From NCBI RefSeq assembly GCF_029318685.1, contig NZ_CP119677.1, positions 2,039,001-2,103,000 on the forward strand: a DNA stretch of 64,000 bases. Reading direction: 5' to 3'. The notes below the pieces were generated by a model, which saw nothing but the letters and a program-made list of their open reading frames with translations, was not told the DNA's origin and made no database searches. Source of the DNA: Ruminiclostridium papyrosolvens DSM 2782 (GTDB lineage Bacteria; Bacillota; Clostridia; Acetivibrionales; DSM-1351). This document shows, piece after piece, positions 32,529 to 43,459 of this stretch (the stretch's first letter is position 1; every line of letters begins with the position of its first letter). The position numbers and the translations under genes are program-made.

Positions 32529-33782
32529 ATGGGGAGTGTAGTCAAAATCAAGGGCATTAAAATAGGCACACTGATTCTGGGAATCTTTCTACTAATATAT
32601 CTGCCATCATTGCTTTACATAACATTTGGTAATACTATTGAAAAAGATATACTAAAGAACGGTAAAATAGAAGTAGTTCAAAATGTTGATGGTATTTTGG
32701 TAAGAAATGAAAAAGTTATAAATTCTCCGGATGATGGCAATTGTGTTATGGATGCTGTGGAGGGTGAAAAGGTTCCTGCTTTTTACAGGATAGCTACTAT
32801 AGTCAAAAATGTACCAGTTTCAACTTACGAGGAGCTCAAAAAAAAGGAAATGCAAATCAGCAGTGCTCAAAAAGCCCAAAAAGAAAACTTAGGAGTTTTC
32901 TCCAGTGATATAGCTAAACTTGACTCCGAAATAATTGAAAAGGTGAAGAATTTAGGGCAGCAGTCAATAAGAGGAAGCCTTGTTGAAAGCTATGATACTT
33001 TGTCTGATATTGACAGTGTTGTTTACAGAAAGTCCGATATATTCGGTGATAACAGTAAATCCGGGAAATATATAAACAGACTAATCAGTGAAAAGGCAGA
33101 AATTGAAAGCAGACTAAATAATAATGTTAAAGAGGTAAGAGCCGGTTCGGCGGGATTGATATCCTTTGCCATAGATGGTTATGAATCACTTCTGACTCCG
33201 GGTTATATACAAAAGGCTGCTCCTCAGGACTTAGAAAACATAACCGTAAAAAATACAAACAGGGACTTTAATGTTGTTGATGTAAAAAAAGGTGAACCTA
33301 TTGCAAAGCTGGTAAAAGATTTGGACAATTACATGGTTACTGTAGTGGATGAGAAAGCAGCAAAGGAGTTAAAAGCAGATAAACCTGTAACTCTGAGAAT
33401 TAATGATATTGGTTACAGTATGGATGCAGTAATCAATTACAGTTCGGATGCTATTAACGGAAAAAAAATTGTTTCGTTTAAATTTGATACGGGTCTGGAT
33501 GAAACTATAGGTATGCGCAGGATAAATGTTGACGTAGTATTATCCAGCTATAGTGGTTTAAAGGTTCCTCGCAGCTGCCTTCAAAATATAAATACTACAA
33601 AAAAAACTGCCAAAATATGTTTATTAAACGGGAATACAGCTACCTTTAAAGAGGTAAAATTAGTTGGGATGAATGAAGATGCAGCAATAATTGATAAGCC
33701 CGATGGGGATTCAATAGTAGCACTTTACAAAACGTATATTCTAAATCCCAAAAACATACAGGAGGGACAGATAATTGATTGA
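32529..33782 (+). CDS. HlyD-like membrane-anchored protein beside the division cluster
   Basis: A 417-residue protein with one N-terminal membrane segment (about 10-30), a barrel-sandwich-like region (VVQNVDGILVRNEKVINSP), a helical hairpin (about 95-200) and C-terminal beta domains (NYMVTVVDEKAAKELKADKP). This is the layout of HlyD/membrane-fusion adaptors. No transporter gene is adjacent. Its stop overlaps yggS of the sepF-divIVA cluster by 8 bases, so a role in the cell envelope at division is suggested by context only. The ATG at 32529 lies six bases behind GGAGGG; a start 14 codons upstream is weaker. Confidence 0.75.
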   Translation: MGSVVKIKGIKIGTLILGIFLLIYLPSLLYITFGNTIEKDILKNGKIEVVQNVDGILVRNEKVINSPDDGNCVMDAVEGEKVPAFYRIATIVKNVPVSTYEELKKKEMQISSAQKAQKENLGVFSSDIAKLDSEIIEKVKNLGQQSIRGSLVESYDTLSDIDSVVYRKSDIFGDNSKSGKYINRLISEKAEIESRLNNNVKEVRAGSAGLISFAIDGYESLLTPGYIQKAAPQDLENITVKNTNRDFNVVDVKKGEPIAKLVKDLDNYMVTVVDEKAAKELKADKPVTLRINDIGYSMDAVINYSSDAINGKKIVSFKFDTGLDETIGMRRINVDVVLSSYSGLKVPRSCLQNINTTKKTAKICLLNGNTATFKEVKLVGMNEDAAIIDKPDGDSIVALYKTYILNPKNIQEGQIID

Positions 33783-34482
33783 TGAAACTATAAAACAAAA
33801 TCTGGACGACATATACACCAGAATAAAAGCCGCGGCAGAAAAAAGCGGAAGAAAGGCAGAAGACATAAAGCTTATTGCAGTTACTAAAACCGTTGAGGTT
33901 GATAGAATAAGAAATGTCAGTGAATACGGAGTTCCTGACTTCGGTGAAAACAGGGTACAGGAGCTTTTGGAAAAGTACGACAAATTTGATGAAGCAACTA
34001 AATGGCATTTGATTGGGCATCTCCAAACAAATAAAGTAAAATATATTATTGATAAAGTCCATATGATACATTCCGTAGACAGTTTTGAACTTGCAAAGGA
34101 GATTGACAACCGGGCGGGTAAGACAGGCAAAAAAATGAACATACTTTTACAGGTAAACGTTTCAGGTGAAGAAACGAAATTTGGAATCAGACCAGAAGAA
34201 GTTAATGAATATGTGGAATACATTTCCCGGTTAAAGAATTTATTATTAAGGGGAATGATGACTATAGCCCCATTTGCGGATAATACCCAGGAAATAAGAC
34301 CTATATTTAAGAATCTTTACGACATTTTTATTGACATAAAGAATAAAAGAATAGATAATGTTAGTATGGATTATCTTTCCATGGGTATGAGCAATGATTT
34401 TGAGGTTGCCATTGAAGAAGGTGCAAATATCGTCAGAATCGGAACAGGTATTTTTGGAAAGCGTAACTATCCTCAAAAGTAG
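33775..34482 (+). CDS. PLP homeostasis protein, YggS/YlmE family
   Basis: A 235-residue alanine-racemase-like barrel that binds PLP: LIAVTKTVEVD carries the PLP lysine Lys38, followed by FGENRVQEL, WHLIGHLQTNKV and DYLSMGMSNDFEVAI. The family keeps vitamin B6 pools balanced and has no clear enzymatic activity. It is in the ylmE position upstream of sepF as in Bacillus. Start TTG behind GGAGGGACAGATAA. Confidence 0.94.
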   Translation: MIDETIKQNLDDIYTRIKAAAEKSGRKAEDIKLIAVTKTVEVDRIRNVSEYGVPDFGENRVQELLEKYDKFDEATKWHLIGHLQTNKVKYIIDKVHMIHSVDSFELAKEIDNRAGKTGKKMNILLQVNVSGEETKFGIRPEEVNEYVEYISRLKNLLLRGMMTIAPFADNTQEIRPIFKNLYDIFIDIKNKRIDNVSMDYLSMGMSNDFEVAIEEGANIVRIGTGIFGKRNYPQK

Positions 34483-34539
34483 TATAAATGAACAATAGAC
34501 AAAAAATATATTTACTAAAGACTCAGGGGGTATTTGGAA

Positions 34540-35010
34540 ATGTCAAAACTTCTTAACAAGGTGTTTAATTTTGTAGGCTGGGAAGCTGTTGATGAGGATG
34601 AAGATGAATTTGCTGAACAGGAATTGAGTGCAAAGGAAGAAGTAAAAGAAGAACCTATACAGACACACTTCTTAAATGGTGCAAAAAAGCAGCAGTCAGG
34701 TAAGGTTGTAAATATTCATACCGGAAATCAATTTAAAATGATTGTAGCTCAGCCGAATACTTTTGATGATGCACAAGATATTTGCGATCACTTAAAGAGC
34801 AAAAAACCTGTAGTTATAAATCTTGAGGGCATTGAAAAGCAAGATGCTCAGAGAATAATTGATTTTTTAAGCGGTTCGGTATATGCGCTTGATGGCAGTA
34901 TTCAAAAAGTTTCATGTGATATCTTTGTTATAGCTCCAAATAATGTAGATGTTAGTGGCGATTTAAAGGATGAACTAAGAAACAAGACCGTTTTTCCATG
35001 GGCTAAATAG
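34540..35010 (+). CDS. sepF: Cell division protein SepF
   Basis: A 156-residue SepF. The N terminus MSKLLNKVFNFVGWE is the membrane-targeting amphipathic helix; an acidic linker follows (about 17-45); the FtsZ-binding domain (about 68-150) starts KMIVAQPNTFDDAQDI and includes KPVVINLEG and RIIDFLSG. It tethers FtsZ to the membrane. The ATG lies 9 bases behind GGGGG. Confidence 0.95.
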   Translation: MSKLLNKVFNFVGWEAVDEDEDEFAEQELSAKEEVKEEPIQTHFLNGAKKQQSGKVVNIHTGNQFKMIVAQPNTFDDAQDICDHLKSKKPVVINLEGIEKQDAQRIIDFLSGSVYALDGSIQKVSCDIFVIAPNNVDVSGDLKDELRNKTVFPWAK

Positions 35011-35041
35011 TTTTGTCTCTTACATTGGAGGAGTAATTTAG

Positions 35042-35332
35042 ATGGATTCAGTTTATAGAGCTATAAATGGCGTGTTGTTTGCCTTTGAGATGATTTTGGT
35101 AGCCAGAGCAGTTCTGTCGTGGTTTCCGGTTTCAAGGAATAACAGATTTGTAGATTTGCTTTATGCTATTACCGAACCGGTACTTTCACCGATACGTAAT
35201 ATGCTTAGCAAATCAAGTATATTTAATAATTCCATGCTGTCTATGATGGATTTTTCTCCAATTGTTGCATTTCTGCTTATAGAAGTAATCAGAAATGTGT
35301 TATTCAGTATTTTTAAAATATTTTTATATTAG
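35042..35332 (+). CDS. ylmG: YggT/YlmG family membrane protein
   Basis: A 96-residue protein with two membrane segments (about 7-25 and 72-94) and the connecting VLSWFPVSRNNRFVDLLYAITEPVLSPIR stretch in two parts (SWFP and TEPxLxPIR) that defines the YGGT family. It is linked to division and nucleoid or membrane distribution in relatives. TTGGAGGAGTAATTTAG precedes the ATG. Confidence 0.93.
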   Translation: MDSVYRAINGVLFAFEMILVARAVLSWFPVSRNNRFVDLLYAITEPVLSPIRNMLSKSSIFNNSMLSMMDFSPIVAFLLIEVIRNVLFSIFKIFLY

Positions 35333-35338
35333 GAATTT

Positions 35339-36121
35339 ATGGATAAAAACGAATTATTAAAGATGGTTTCAAAACTAGAGGATAGGGTGCTTGTTTCACG
35401 TTTATTGGACAAGGTTGAACAGTGCCGTTATTCCTCTTTTGTATATTCAGATTTTCTTTCTCCTTATGAAGCTTCTGTTGTCAAAAAGGTTTTGGACAGG
35501 GTTAAGGATGCTTTTTACAAGTTAACAGGCGGTTATGAAGGAGCAGAGCGGGCTATAACTGTAATAAGCAGTGATTTTATAGAAGAAGATATTCCTTACA
35601 GTACTCCCATAAGCTTATTGAGAATAACACCTGTTATTGATAATAAGCTGTCTCATAGGGACTATCTTGGCTCATTAATCGGTTTGGGAATCAAGAGAGA
35701 AAAAATCGGAGATATACTTGTTAATGAAACATTTGCTGATGTTTTTGTTATTGATAAAATAGCGGAATATATATTATACAATTTGGACAAAATTGGTAAT
35801 GTAAAAGTGCAATGTGAATTGTGCGATATATATCAATTTACTCCGCCCCAAAAGAAGGAGCGGAGCATAAATACCACGGTAGCTTCTCTTCGTGCCGATT
35901 CAGTTGCATCCAGCGGATTTGGTTTGTCCAGAACCAAGGTAATGGAGTATTTTAAAGCGCAAAGAGTAAATGTAAACTGGGAAGTGGTTCAAAGTCCTTC
36001 CAAAATGTTGGATGAGGGAGACGTAATATCAATACGGGGAATGGGAAGAATTGTTCTGGAAAAGGTTTTGGGAAACACCAGAAAGGATAGAATCAGCATT
36101 GTTATAAAACGTTTCGAATAA
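35339..36121 (+). CDS. ylmH: S4-domain RNA-binding protein YlmH
   Basis: A 260-residue protein with an N-terminal domain (about 1-170) containing YSSFVYSDFLSPYEASVV and LGIKREKIGDILV, and a C-terminal S4 domain (about 185-250, RADSVASSGFGLSRTKVMEY). The family member in Bacillus acts in ribosome-associated quality control; the gene lies in the division cluster. It starts 6 bases after ylmG. Confidence 0.93.
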   Translation: MDKNELLKMVSKLEDRVLVSRLLDKVEQCRYSSFVYSDFLSPYEASVVKKVLDRVKDAFYKLTGGYEGAERAITVISSDFIEEDIPYSTPISLLRITPVIDNKLSHRDYLGSLIGLGIKREKIGDILVNETFADVFVIDKIAEYILYNLDKIGNVKVQCELCDIYQFTPPQKKERSINTTVASLRADSVASSGFGLSRTKVMEYFKAQRVNVNWEVVQSPSKMLDEGDVISIRGMGRIVLEKVLGNTRKDRISIVIKRFE

Positions 36122-36150
36122 TATGATAACTCTAGAAAGGGTGACCGTTT

Positions 36151-36615
36151 ATGAATTATACGCCGAATGATCTTGATAATATAAAATTTAAGAAAAATTT
36201 TATGGGATATAATGAAGATCAGGTTAACGAGGTTTTAGATAGTGTAATACAGGATTATGAGCTTTACATAAAAGAAAATATAGAGCTTAAAGATAGAATT
36301 TCAGTGTTAAATGAAGGTATTCAGCATTACAAAAACATTGAGGAATCTCTGCAAAATACACTGATAGTAGCACAGCAAACCGGTGAAGAAATTAAGAAAA
36401 ATTCTTATGAAAAGGCAGAAAACATTACTAAAGAGGCTGAATTAAAGGCTCAGAGGATAATTAATGATGCCAATCAGGAGGTTATCAAGATTCGTTTCGA
36501 ATATGAAGAAATGAAGAAAAGACTTCACCTTTTCAAAACCAAGTCGGAAACACTTTTATTGTCTCAGTTGGAGTTGCTGAAACAATTGTTTAACACAGAT
36601 AATGATATAGAATAA
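36151..36615 (+). CDS. divIVA: DivIVA family polar/septal scaffold protein
   Basis: A 154-residue DivIVA. The N terminus (YTPNDLDNIKFKKNFMGYNE) holds the membrane-binding loop and the conserved GY(N/D)xDxVNxVLDxVxxDY pattern, and the rest is a parallel coiled coil. It marks curved membrane at septum and poles. Last gene of the cluster, followed by a terminator. Confidence 0.94.
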   Translation: MNYTPNDLDNIKFKKNFMGYNEDQVNEVLDSVIQDYELYIKENIELKDRISVLNEGIQHYKNIEESLQNTLIVAQQTGEEIKKNSYEKAENITKEAELKAQRIINDANQEVIKIRFEYEEMKKRLHLFKTKSETLLLSQLELLKQLFNTDNDIE

Positions 36616-36637
36616 AAAATACAGTTTTAAAACTTTT

Positions 36638-36680
36638 AGCCCTTAGAAACAAGGTAATAAACTTGTTTCCGAGGGTTTTG
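36638..36680 (+). terminator. Terminator of the sepF-divIVA cluster
   Basis: GAAACAAG / CTTGTTTC (8 bp) extended by CCT / AGG, with GGTTTTG after it. The T tract is short. Confidence 0.65.
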
Positions 36681-36775
36681 TGTGTTAATGGAATAATTAT
36701 AGAAAATATGATATAATTACAAACATATTTTCAAGTAGATTCTATCATTTAATAATAACTGTGGGGTGTTATTTT

Positions 36776-39298
36776 TTGCAGGTCAAAAAAGTAAAAAAGA
36801 AGAAAAAATATAAACGAGTTGAAAGTGGTTTTTCAAAATATAAAAACGAAATTATGGGCCTTATTTTATTTGCCTTTGGAGTACTGGCTTTTTTTAGTTT
36901 TATATTTACAAAATCCATGGGGGTTTTCGGAAGAGCCATAACAAATGTTATGCTGGGTTTTCTGGGAGTAGCAGCATATGTGGTTCCTATTGTACTCATA
37001 ACATATGGTGTGGCTATGATTTTTAAAATGGATAGTCATAATTTCAGACGCAGACTAATATATTTTGGAGTGCTTTTGGTATTGCTAGCTGCTTTTATTC
37101 AGGTATCCATATTCAATTACGAAGAGTATTCAGGCAGAAATTTATTTTACAGTATCTCAAAATTTTATGAAGACGGGAAAGCTTTGTCCGGCGGAGGTGT
37201 ACTGGGAGGGCTTTTGAGTCTGCCGTTTTTAATGACATTTCAGGTTTTAGGAACTGTCATAATTCTTACAACAATATCAATTATTGATGTAATATTGCTG
37301 ACTAATGTATCAATGGCGGCTTTCCTGAAAAACGTTTCACTATACTTTTCCAATAAAATGAAGTCCGTCAATGAAAACAGAAAGCTAAGAAAGCAGGAGA
37401 GACTGGAAGCTCAGGAAGAGTCTGAAAATGAAACGGAAGCTGATGAAATTGATGAGGAAAAGCCTAATAAGAAGCATAAAATAATTAACTTTAAAATAGA
37501 ACGTGAGAACCGTGGCAAATCAGCTGAAAAACTTGAGCAAGCACCTGAAAACAATGAGTCAGAGGTTGAAGCCGCAGGGGAGGATTCGGAGGAATTCACT
37601 GTCAGCCTTACAGGGTTTAATGAGGTTGCAGATGAGTTGGTAATATCTGATATAAAGGATGCGGGATTATGTCCTGACACCAGTTCACCTGATGACTTGG
37701 GCAACCGGAATACCACAGATGAGAATACAGAAAGTCAAGTAGGCTCGCCTACGGAAAAAGATACACAGAAGGGTTCAGCCGATGAAAATAATCAGGAGGA
37801 ACTGGTTATACCTCAGACAGAGATAAAGAAGCCTATGATTTATAATTATCCTTCAACGGATTTACTGGATTCCAATAAAGACGATATCAATGTTAAGGCA
37901 CTAAAAAATGTTGCACTTGAAGGTGCCAAGAAATTAGAGGATACATTAAAGAGCTTTGGGGTAGATGCCCGTGTTATTAATATCAGCCGAGGGCCTGCTG
38001 TAACCAGATATGAAATACAGCCGAGTCCCGGAGTAAAAGTAAGCAAAATAGTAAATTTGTCCGATGATATAGCACTTAACCTTGCAGCTGCAGGTGTGAG
38101 AATTGAAGCTCCAATTCCCGGGAAAGCCGCCGTGGGCATAGAAGTACCAAACAAGGAAATGTCCGCCGTGCTTTTAAAGGAAATTATTGAATCAAGAGAG
38201 TTTTCAAATCATTCCTCAAAACTTGCTTTTTCAGTGGGAAAAGACATTTCAGGAGAAACGATTGTTGCGGATATCGGTAAAATGCCTCATATGCTGGTCG
38301 CCGGTGCTACGGGCTCGGGAAAGAGTGTATGTATAAACAGCTTAATTATGAGTATTTTATTCAAGGCATCCCCGGAGGAAGTTAAGCTTCTGATGGTTGA
38401 CCCGAAAGTAGTTGAGCTTGGAATTTATAATGGTATTCCTCATTTGCTTATACCTGTAGTTACAGACCCGAAGAAGGCTGCCGGAGCGCTTAACTGGGCT
38501 GTACAGGAAATGGTAAACAGGTACAAGCTGTTTGCCGACAAGGGAGTAAGAGATTTAAAGGGATATAATGCAATGTTAACTGCAAACAATGAGCAGGGCA
38601 TATTGCCTCATGTTGTAATTATAGTAGACGAACTTGCGGACCTTATGATGGTTGCTCCAAATGATGTTGAGGATGCAATATGCCGTCTCGCACAGATGGC
38701 AAGAGCAGCCGGAATGCACTTGGTAATTGCAACACAAAGGCCTTCTGTAGACGTAATTACCGGTGTTATAAAGGCAAATATTCCTTCCAGAATTTCTTTT
38801 GCCGTTTCGTCACAGGTGGACTCAAGAACTATACTTGATATGAGCGGAGCAGAAAAACTTCTTGGAAAGGGAGATATGTTGTTTTATCCGGTTGGAGAAC
38901 CAAAGCCTCTGAGAGTAAAGGGATCATTTGTATCTGATACGGAGGTTGAGAGAGTAGTAGAATTTATTAAGACACAGGGTTATACTTCATATGACGAAGA
39001 TATAATTGAAAAAATAAATGATCAGGCTACGGGAAAAGATGATAACCCGGGAGATAACGATGAACTTCTGAATCAGGCTATAGAAATGGTAGTTGACGCA
39101 GGACAAGCATCAGTTTCATTGGTTCAGAGGAAGTTTAAAGTTGGTTATTCAAGAGCCGCAAGAATAATAGACCAAATGGAAGCGCGAAATATAGTTGGCA
39201 GGTTTGAGGGCAGCAAACCCAGACAGGTGTTAATCTCCAAACAGCAGTGGATGGAAATGCAAATGAACCAGAATGACAAGCAAAAGGCAAACCAGTAA
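36776..39298 (+). CDS. ftsK: DNA translocase FtsK/SpoIIIE
   Basis: An 840-residue translocase. After a very basic start, four membrane helices lie in about 20-180, then an acidic linker (about 210-345). The motor domain has Walker A GATGSGKS at 510-517 and Walker [13 protein letters not shown]. The C-terminal winged gamma domain that reads KOPS/SRS DNA follows (about 765-830). It pumps chromosomal DNA across the closing division or spore septum. I choose TTG at 36776, about 6 bases behind GGGGTG; GTG at 36761 is the alternative. Confidence 0.94.
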   Translation: MQVKKVKKKKKYKRVESGFSKYKNEIMGLILFAFGVLAFFSFIFTKSMGVFGRAITNVMLGFLGVAAYVVPIVLITYGVAMIFKMDSHNFRRRLIYFGVLLVLLAAFIQVSIFNYEEYSGRNLFYSISKFYEDGKALSGGGVLGGLLSLPFLMTFQVLGTVIILTTISIIDVILLTNVSMAAFLKNVSLYFSNKMKSVNENRKLRKQERLEAQEESENETEADEIDEEKPNKKHKIINFKIERENRGKSAEKLEQAPENNESEVEAAGEDSEEFTVSLTGFNEVADELVISDIKDAGLCPDTSSPDDLGNRNTTDENTESQVGSPTEKDTQKGSADENNQEELVIPQTEIKKPMIYNYPSTDLLDSNKDDINVKALKNVALEGAKKLEDTLKSFGVDARVINISRGPAVTRYEIQPSPGVKVSKIVNLSDDIALNLAAAGVRIEAPIPGKAAVGIEVPNKEMSAVLLKEIIESREFSNHSSKLAFSVGKDISGETIVADIGKMPHMLVAGATGSGKSVCINSLIMSILFKASPEEVKLLMVDPKVVELGIYNGIPHLLIPVVTDPKKAAGALNWAVQEMVNRYKLFADKGVRDLKGYNAMLTANNEQGILPHVVIIVDELADLMMVAPNDVEDAICRLAQMARAAGMHLVIATQRPSVDVITGVIKANIPSRISFAVSSQVDSRTILDMSGAEKLLGKGDMLFYPVGEPKPLRVKGSFVSDTEVERVVEFIKTQGYTSYDEDIIEKINDQATGKDDNPGDNDELLNQAIEMVVDAGQASVSLVQRKFKVGYSRAARIIDQMEARNIVGRFEGSKPRQVLISKQQWMEMQMNQNDKQKANQ

Positions 39299-39326
39299 TG
39301 TTATATAAAATTTAATACCAATAATA

Positions 39327-39362
39327 AAAATGTATGAATACTTAAAAGGATTCATACATTTT
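39327..39362 (+). terminator. Hairpin after ftsK
   Basis: AAAATGTATGAAT / ATTCATACATTTT, 13-bp perfect stem with a 10-base loop. The T tract is only four bases, all within the stem. Confidence 0.6.
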
Positions 39363-39484
39363 ATTGTCAGCAGATTATTTCCCGTCAGGTATAAATATTT
39401 GCCCTTTATCATAACTATTTTATAAATATACACTTAATAGTGGACTAGCTAAAGAAAATTTATAAAATACGTGGGGGTATAAAA

Positions 39485-41248
39485 ATGTTTATATTAACTT
39501 CATTTAATGCTTGTTTAATGGTTTTGCTTCTTTGTTATGTATTTTACAGACTTATAAAGGCTAAAAAGGCTGTAATGCTTGTTTCATTTACTATTCAGCT
39601 TTGTGCCTTAACGATAGTAGTTCTATCTCTTGCAAATGATGTGAAAATCAGTAATAGTATAGAGCTTTTTTATATTGTATTTGGAATAATAATTCCGGCA
39701 TGTTTTATTATATGGGATTACAGGTTGATATTAAATAGTCGCAGAGTAGCAGAAGGACATGCGGACTATATAACAGTTAAAAATGAAATAATACCGCAGG
39801 ATGAAAACAGTTTGCCGGAAGCCTCCTGCATGGGCACTTCTGAGATAAGTCAAAGAGTGATGGATGTATTGGAAAATGAAGATTTTGTTGATGACACTAT
39901 CACTGAAATAAATTTACTAAAAGATGATTTGTTTTTCGGAATTAAGAAGAAGCTAATTAAAGCCGAGAACAGATATAGTCAGGGAAATTTTGATTTTGCA
40001 TACGACATATATAAAGGTATGCTGGACATTACACAAACTACAGGGAATCTGTATTTTAACTATGGAAATGTATGTTTTAAAAAAGGAATGTACAAAGAGG
40101 CAATTTCTTGCTATAGAAAAGTACTTGAGTTGGATAGGCTATTCGAAAAAAAACATTTAATTTATGTAAACCTTGGTATAACATACTTCAATATGGAAAA
40201 AACAGAACTTGCATTGGATAATTTCTTCAAGGCTCTGGAAATAAATCCTGAATGTTCCACTGCAAAGGAAGGCATCGGCAGAATTTATACAACGACAGGG
40301 AGGGAAGCAGATGCAATCATGTACTATGAAGATTTGCTGAAAAATGATAACAGTAATTATGAACTCTCCTTATCACTGGGTAAACTCTTAGTTGAGCTGG
40401 GATATATTGATGAGGCGAAAGTTCGTTTTGAGACCTGTATTAAGCACAAACCCGGACAGGCAGAAGCATATATCCTGCTTGGAAAGTTATTTATGACGGT
40501 AGGGCAGTATTCCGAAGCTACTAAGGTTTTTAAAACCTATATAACAACTAATAATGCTGATTATATTGGACATTATAACCTTGCAGAATGTTATTTCCAA
40601 AATAAAGAGTACAAAAATGCAATTACTGAATATATGCAGACCATAAATTATAACCCTAATAGTCACGAAAGTTTATACAAACTGGGTTTAATATATGATG
40701 AGACGGAGGAACCTGAAAAAGCTATAGATTGCTTCAGAGCTGTAATTCAAATAAAACGGGATTTTATAGACGCATATAACAACCTTGGAATAGTTTTGGC
40801 AAAAAGTCAAAGACATGTTGAAGCTCTTGCCTCATACACGGAGGGAATTAAACAAAGCCCTGATAATTTCAGACTTTATTTTAACATGGGCGTTGTACTG
40901 TTTGAGTTAAAACGATATGAGGACTCTTCGGATGCCTTTGCAAGAGCTGTTGAGTTGAATCCGGCTGACAGGGATGTTTATTACTACCTGGGTGCTTCAT
41001 TAACCGAATTAAAGCAGTACGATGAAGCAATCAAAGCATATGGAAGAGCTCTTGATGACAGGATGCAGGAAGGCGAGTTGTATTATAATATAGCTGCAGT
41101 TTATGCATTAATGAAAAAGCAGGATATTGCATTGGATAACCTAAAGAAGGCAGTAAGCAAGGATTCAGACATAAAACGGGAAATTACCCGGAACAGCGTA
41201 TTTGATTACATGAGGACAAATTCTGATTTTATAGAACTGGTTTCTTAA
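39485..41248 (+). CDS. Membrane-anchored TPR repeat protein
   Basis: A 587-residue protein with three N-terminal hydrophobic segments (about 4-22, 28-48, 56-80) and an array of about twelve TPR units from about 160 to 575. The TPR consensus is visible many times (for example AYNNLGIVLAKSQRHVEALA and YYYLGASLTELKQYDEAIKA). Such proteins scaffold complexes at the membrane; no partner can be inferred. Single gene preceded by GTGGGGGTATAAAA. Confidence 0.88.
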   Translation: MFILTSFNACLMVLLLCYVFYRLIKAKKAVMLVSFTIQLCALTIVVLSLANDVKISNSIELFYIVFGIIIPACFIIWDYRLILNSRRVAEGHADYITVKNEIIPQDENSLPEASCMGTSEISQRVMDVLENEDFVDDTITEINLLKDDLFFGIKKKLIKAENRYSQGNFDFAYDIYKGMLDITQTTGNLYFNYGNVCFKKGMYKEAISCYRKVLELDRLFEKKHLIYVNLGITYFNMEKTELALDNFFKALEINPECSTAKEGIGRIYTTTGREADAIMYYEDLLKNDNSNYELSLSLGKLLVELGYIDEAKVRFETCIKHKPGQAEAYILLGKLFMTVGQYSEATKVFKTYITTNNADYIGHYNLAECYFQNKEYKNAITEYMQTINYNPNSHESLYKLGLIYDETEEPEKAIDCFRAVIQIKRDFIDAYNNLGIVLAKSQRHVEALASYTEGIKQSPDNFRLYFNMGVVLFELKRYEDSSDAFARAVELNPADRDVYYYLGASLTELKQYDEAIKAYGRALDDRMQEGELYYNIAAVYALMKKQDIALDNLKKAVSKDSDIKREITRNSVFDYMRTNSDFIELVS

Positions 41249-41254
41249 TTATTG

Positions 41255-41282
41255 TTTACTATAACCTTATTTGTGTTAAAAT
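41255..41282 (+). promoter_or_regulatory. Possible promoter of the YgiQ-type gene
   Basis: TTTACT, a 16-base spacer and TAAAAT, 70 bases before the start codon. Confidence 0.45.
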
Positions 41283-41351
41283 AACATAGAAAATATTAAA
41301 TATCAAATAAGGTGGTACTGACATATACAACCGTTAGTACAAGGTGAATAA

Positions 41352-43406
41352 ATGAGTTTTTTACCCATAAGTTTTGAAGATATGAATGAAAAAGGCTGGG
41401 ATCAGCTTGACTTTCTATATATAAGCGGAGATGCCTACGTGGATCATCCCAGTTTCGGACATGCAATAATAACCAGAGTCTTGGAAAGTGAGGGCTTCAA
41501 GGTTGGAATAATAGCCCAGCCCAACTGGAAAAACAGCGAGGATTTCAAGAAATTAGGAAGACCAAAGTACGGCGTACTTATATCCTCAGGTGTTATAGAT
41601 TCAATGGTAAACCACTATACCACCAGTAAAAAGAAAAGATCCTCTGATTTGTATTCTCCGGGAGGAAAAGCCGGATACAGACCTGACAGAGCTGTTATAG
41701 TCTATGCAAATAAGATAAAAGAGATATTTAAGGATACTCCCGTTATAATAGGAGGACTTGAAGCAAGTCTCAGGAGATTTGCACATTATGACTATTGGGA
41801 TGATAAAGTAAGGAGATCAATTCTTGTAGATTCCAAAGCCGATCTTCTGGTATATGGAATGGGTGAAAAGCCTATAACTGAGATAGCCAAATTGCTGAAA
41901 AAAGACGTTCCTGTCCATAGTATAAAGAATTTACGAGGCAGTGCTTACCTTGCAAGATACGAAGAACTTCCCGCCGAAATAAGAGAGGCAATTGATTCAA
42001 ATGGGAATAAGAAAGTAGCTGTATTGCCAGCATTTGAAGCAGTACAGGAAAGTAAAAAAGTATATGCAGAAGCTTTCAAAATTCAGTATAACGAGCAGGA
42101 TGCAATAAACGGAAGAACCTTGGTACAACCCCACGGTGACAGATATCTGGTTCAGAATCCTCCTATAATGCCTTTATCAACTGCCGAATTAGACAGGGTT
42201 TATGCCCTTCCATACGAAAGGACATACCATCCGGTTTACGAAAAGTACGGAGGGATTCCTGCAATTAACGAGGTGGAGTTCAGCATAACAAGTCACAGAG
42301 GCTGCTATGGAGGCTGTTCTTTTTGTGCACTGAATTTTCATCAGGGTAGGGTAATTCAAAAAAGAAGTCAGGCATCAATATTAAATGAGGCAAAGAAACT
42401 AACCTGGACACAGGGCTTTAAAGGATATATACACGACGTGGGAGGTCCTACAGCCAACTTCAGGAATGTTGCCTGCGAAAAACAGGTTAAAAACGGCGTC
42501 TGCAAAGAGAAACAATGCCTGCATCCTGAACCTTGTAAAAACCTCATAGTAGATCATTCTGAGTATCTGGAACTATTACGTAAACTCAGGACACTTCCTG
42601 ACGTTAAGAAAGTATTTATCCGCTCAGGAATACGTTATGACTATCTGATGCTTGACAAAAATGACGACTTTTTTACTGAATTATGCGAGCATCACGTCAG
42701 CGGACAGCTTAAAGTTGCTCCGGAACATGTAGTGGACAGAGTTCTTGATAAAATGGGAAAGCCAAAAAGACAGCTATACGACCGATTTGTAAAGAAATTT
42801 TATGAAATAAACGAAAAAATTCATATGGAACAATATCTTGTTCCATATTTAATTTCCAGCCATCCGGGCAGTGATTTGAATGCTGCCGTAGAATTGGCTG
42901 AATATTTGAAACAGCAGGGATATATGCCTGAACAGGTTCAGGATTTTTATCCGACACCGGGAACACTTTCAACCTGTATGTTCTATACAGGCTATGATGC
43001 AAGAAATATGAAGAAGGTATATGTGCCGAAAACACCCAAAGAAAAAGCCATGCAAAGGGCACTGTTACAATATCGTAAAAAAGAAAATTATCATCTTGTA
43101 ATAGAGGCGTTAAAGGAAGCACATAGGGAAGACCTCATCGGATTTGGCCCAAATTGTCTTGTAAAACCATTAAGAGGGAAACAATATGGGAATACACCCA
43201 ATAAGGAAAAAACAGCGGTGGAAGGCGGCAAGGGAAGAACTAAAAGAGGGGAAAATAAGACAAGTAATACAAAAGGCGGGAAATCCACAAAGCAAACATT
43301 TAGGGAAAATAGTAACAAAAATAGAAAACAAAGTAGCAAGACAGCCTATTCAAATGCTAAATCAAAATCGGGTGACATGAAAAATTTGACAAGAAAAAAA
43401 CGATAA
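41352..43406 (+). CDS. YgiQ family radical SAM protein
   Basis: A 684-residue protein of the UPF0313/YgiQ family. [21 protein letters not shown] opens the family's N-terminal B12-binding-like part in two recognisable blocks, and the radical SAM cluster motif CYGGCSFC provides Cys318, Cys322 and Cys325. The C-terminal 75 residues are an unstructured Lys/Asn/Ser/Gly-rich tail, strongly basic, as in ribosome- or RNA-associated factors. The reaction is unknown. Confidence 0.92.
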   Translation: MSFLPISFEDMNEKGWDQLDFLYISGDAYVDHPSFGHAIITRVLESEGFKVGIIAQPNWKNSEDFKKLGRPKYGVLISSGVIDSMVNHYTTSKKKRSSDLYSPGGKAGYRPDRAVIVYANKIKEIFKDTPVIIGGLEASLRRFAHYDYWDDKVRRSILVDSKADLLVYGMGEKPITEIAKLLKKDVPVHSIKNLRGSAYLARYEELPAEIREAIDSNGNKKVAVLPAFEAVQESKKVYAEAFKIQYNEQDAINGRTLVQPHGDRYLVQNPPIMPLSTAELDRVYALPYERTYHPVYEKYGGIPAINEVEFSITSHRGCYGGCSFCALNFHQGRVIQKRSQASILNEAKKLTWTQGFKGYIHDVGGPTANFRNVACEKQVKNGVCKEKQCLHPEPCKNLIVDHSEYLELLRKLRTLPDVKKVFIRSGIRYDYLMLDKNDDFFTELCEHHVSGQLKVAPEHVVDRVLDKMGKPKRQLYDRFVKKFYEINEKIHMEQYLVPYLISSHPGSDLNAAVELAEYLKQQGYMPEQVQDFYPTPGTLSTCMFYTGYDARNMKKVYVPKTPKEKAMQRALLQYRKKENYHLVIEALKEAHREDLIGFGPNCLVKPLRGKQYGNTPNKEKTAVEGGKGRTKRGENKTSNTKGGKSTKQTFRENSNKNRKQSSKTAYSNAKSKSGDMKNLTRKKR

Positions 43407-43459
43407 AATAAAATGTAATAGTTACAAAAAATACTCAGGAAAAAGGAAAGGAAGAAACC

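Noticed and set aside
41255-41352. T-box or riboswitch before the YgiQ-type gene
   Set aside because: Only about 100 bases are available and no T-box, specifier loop or known aptamer core is visible.
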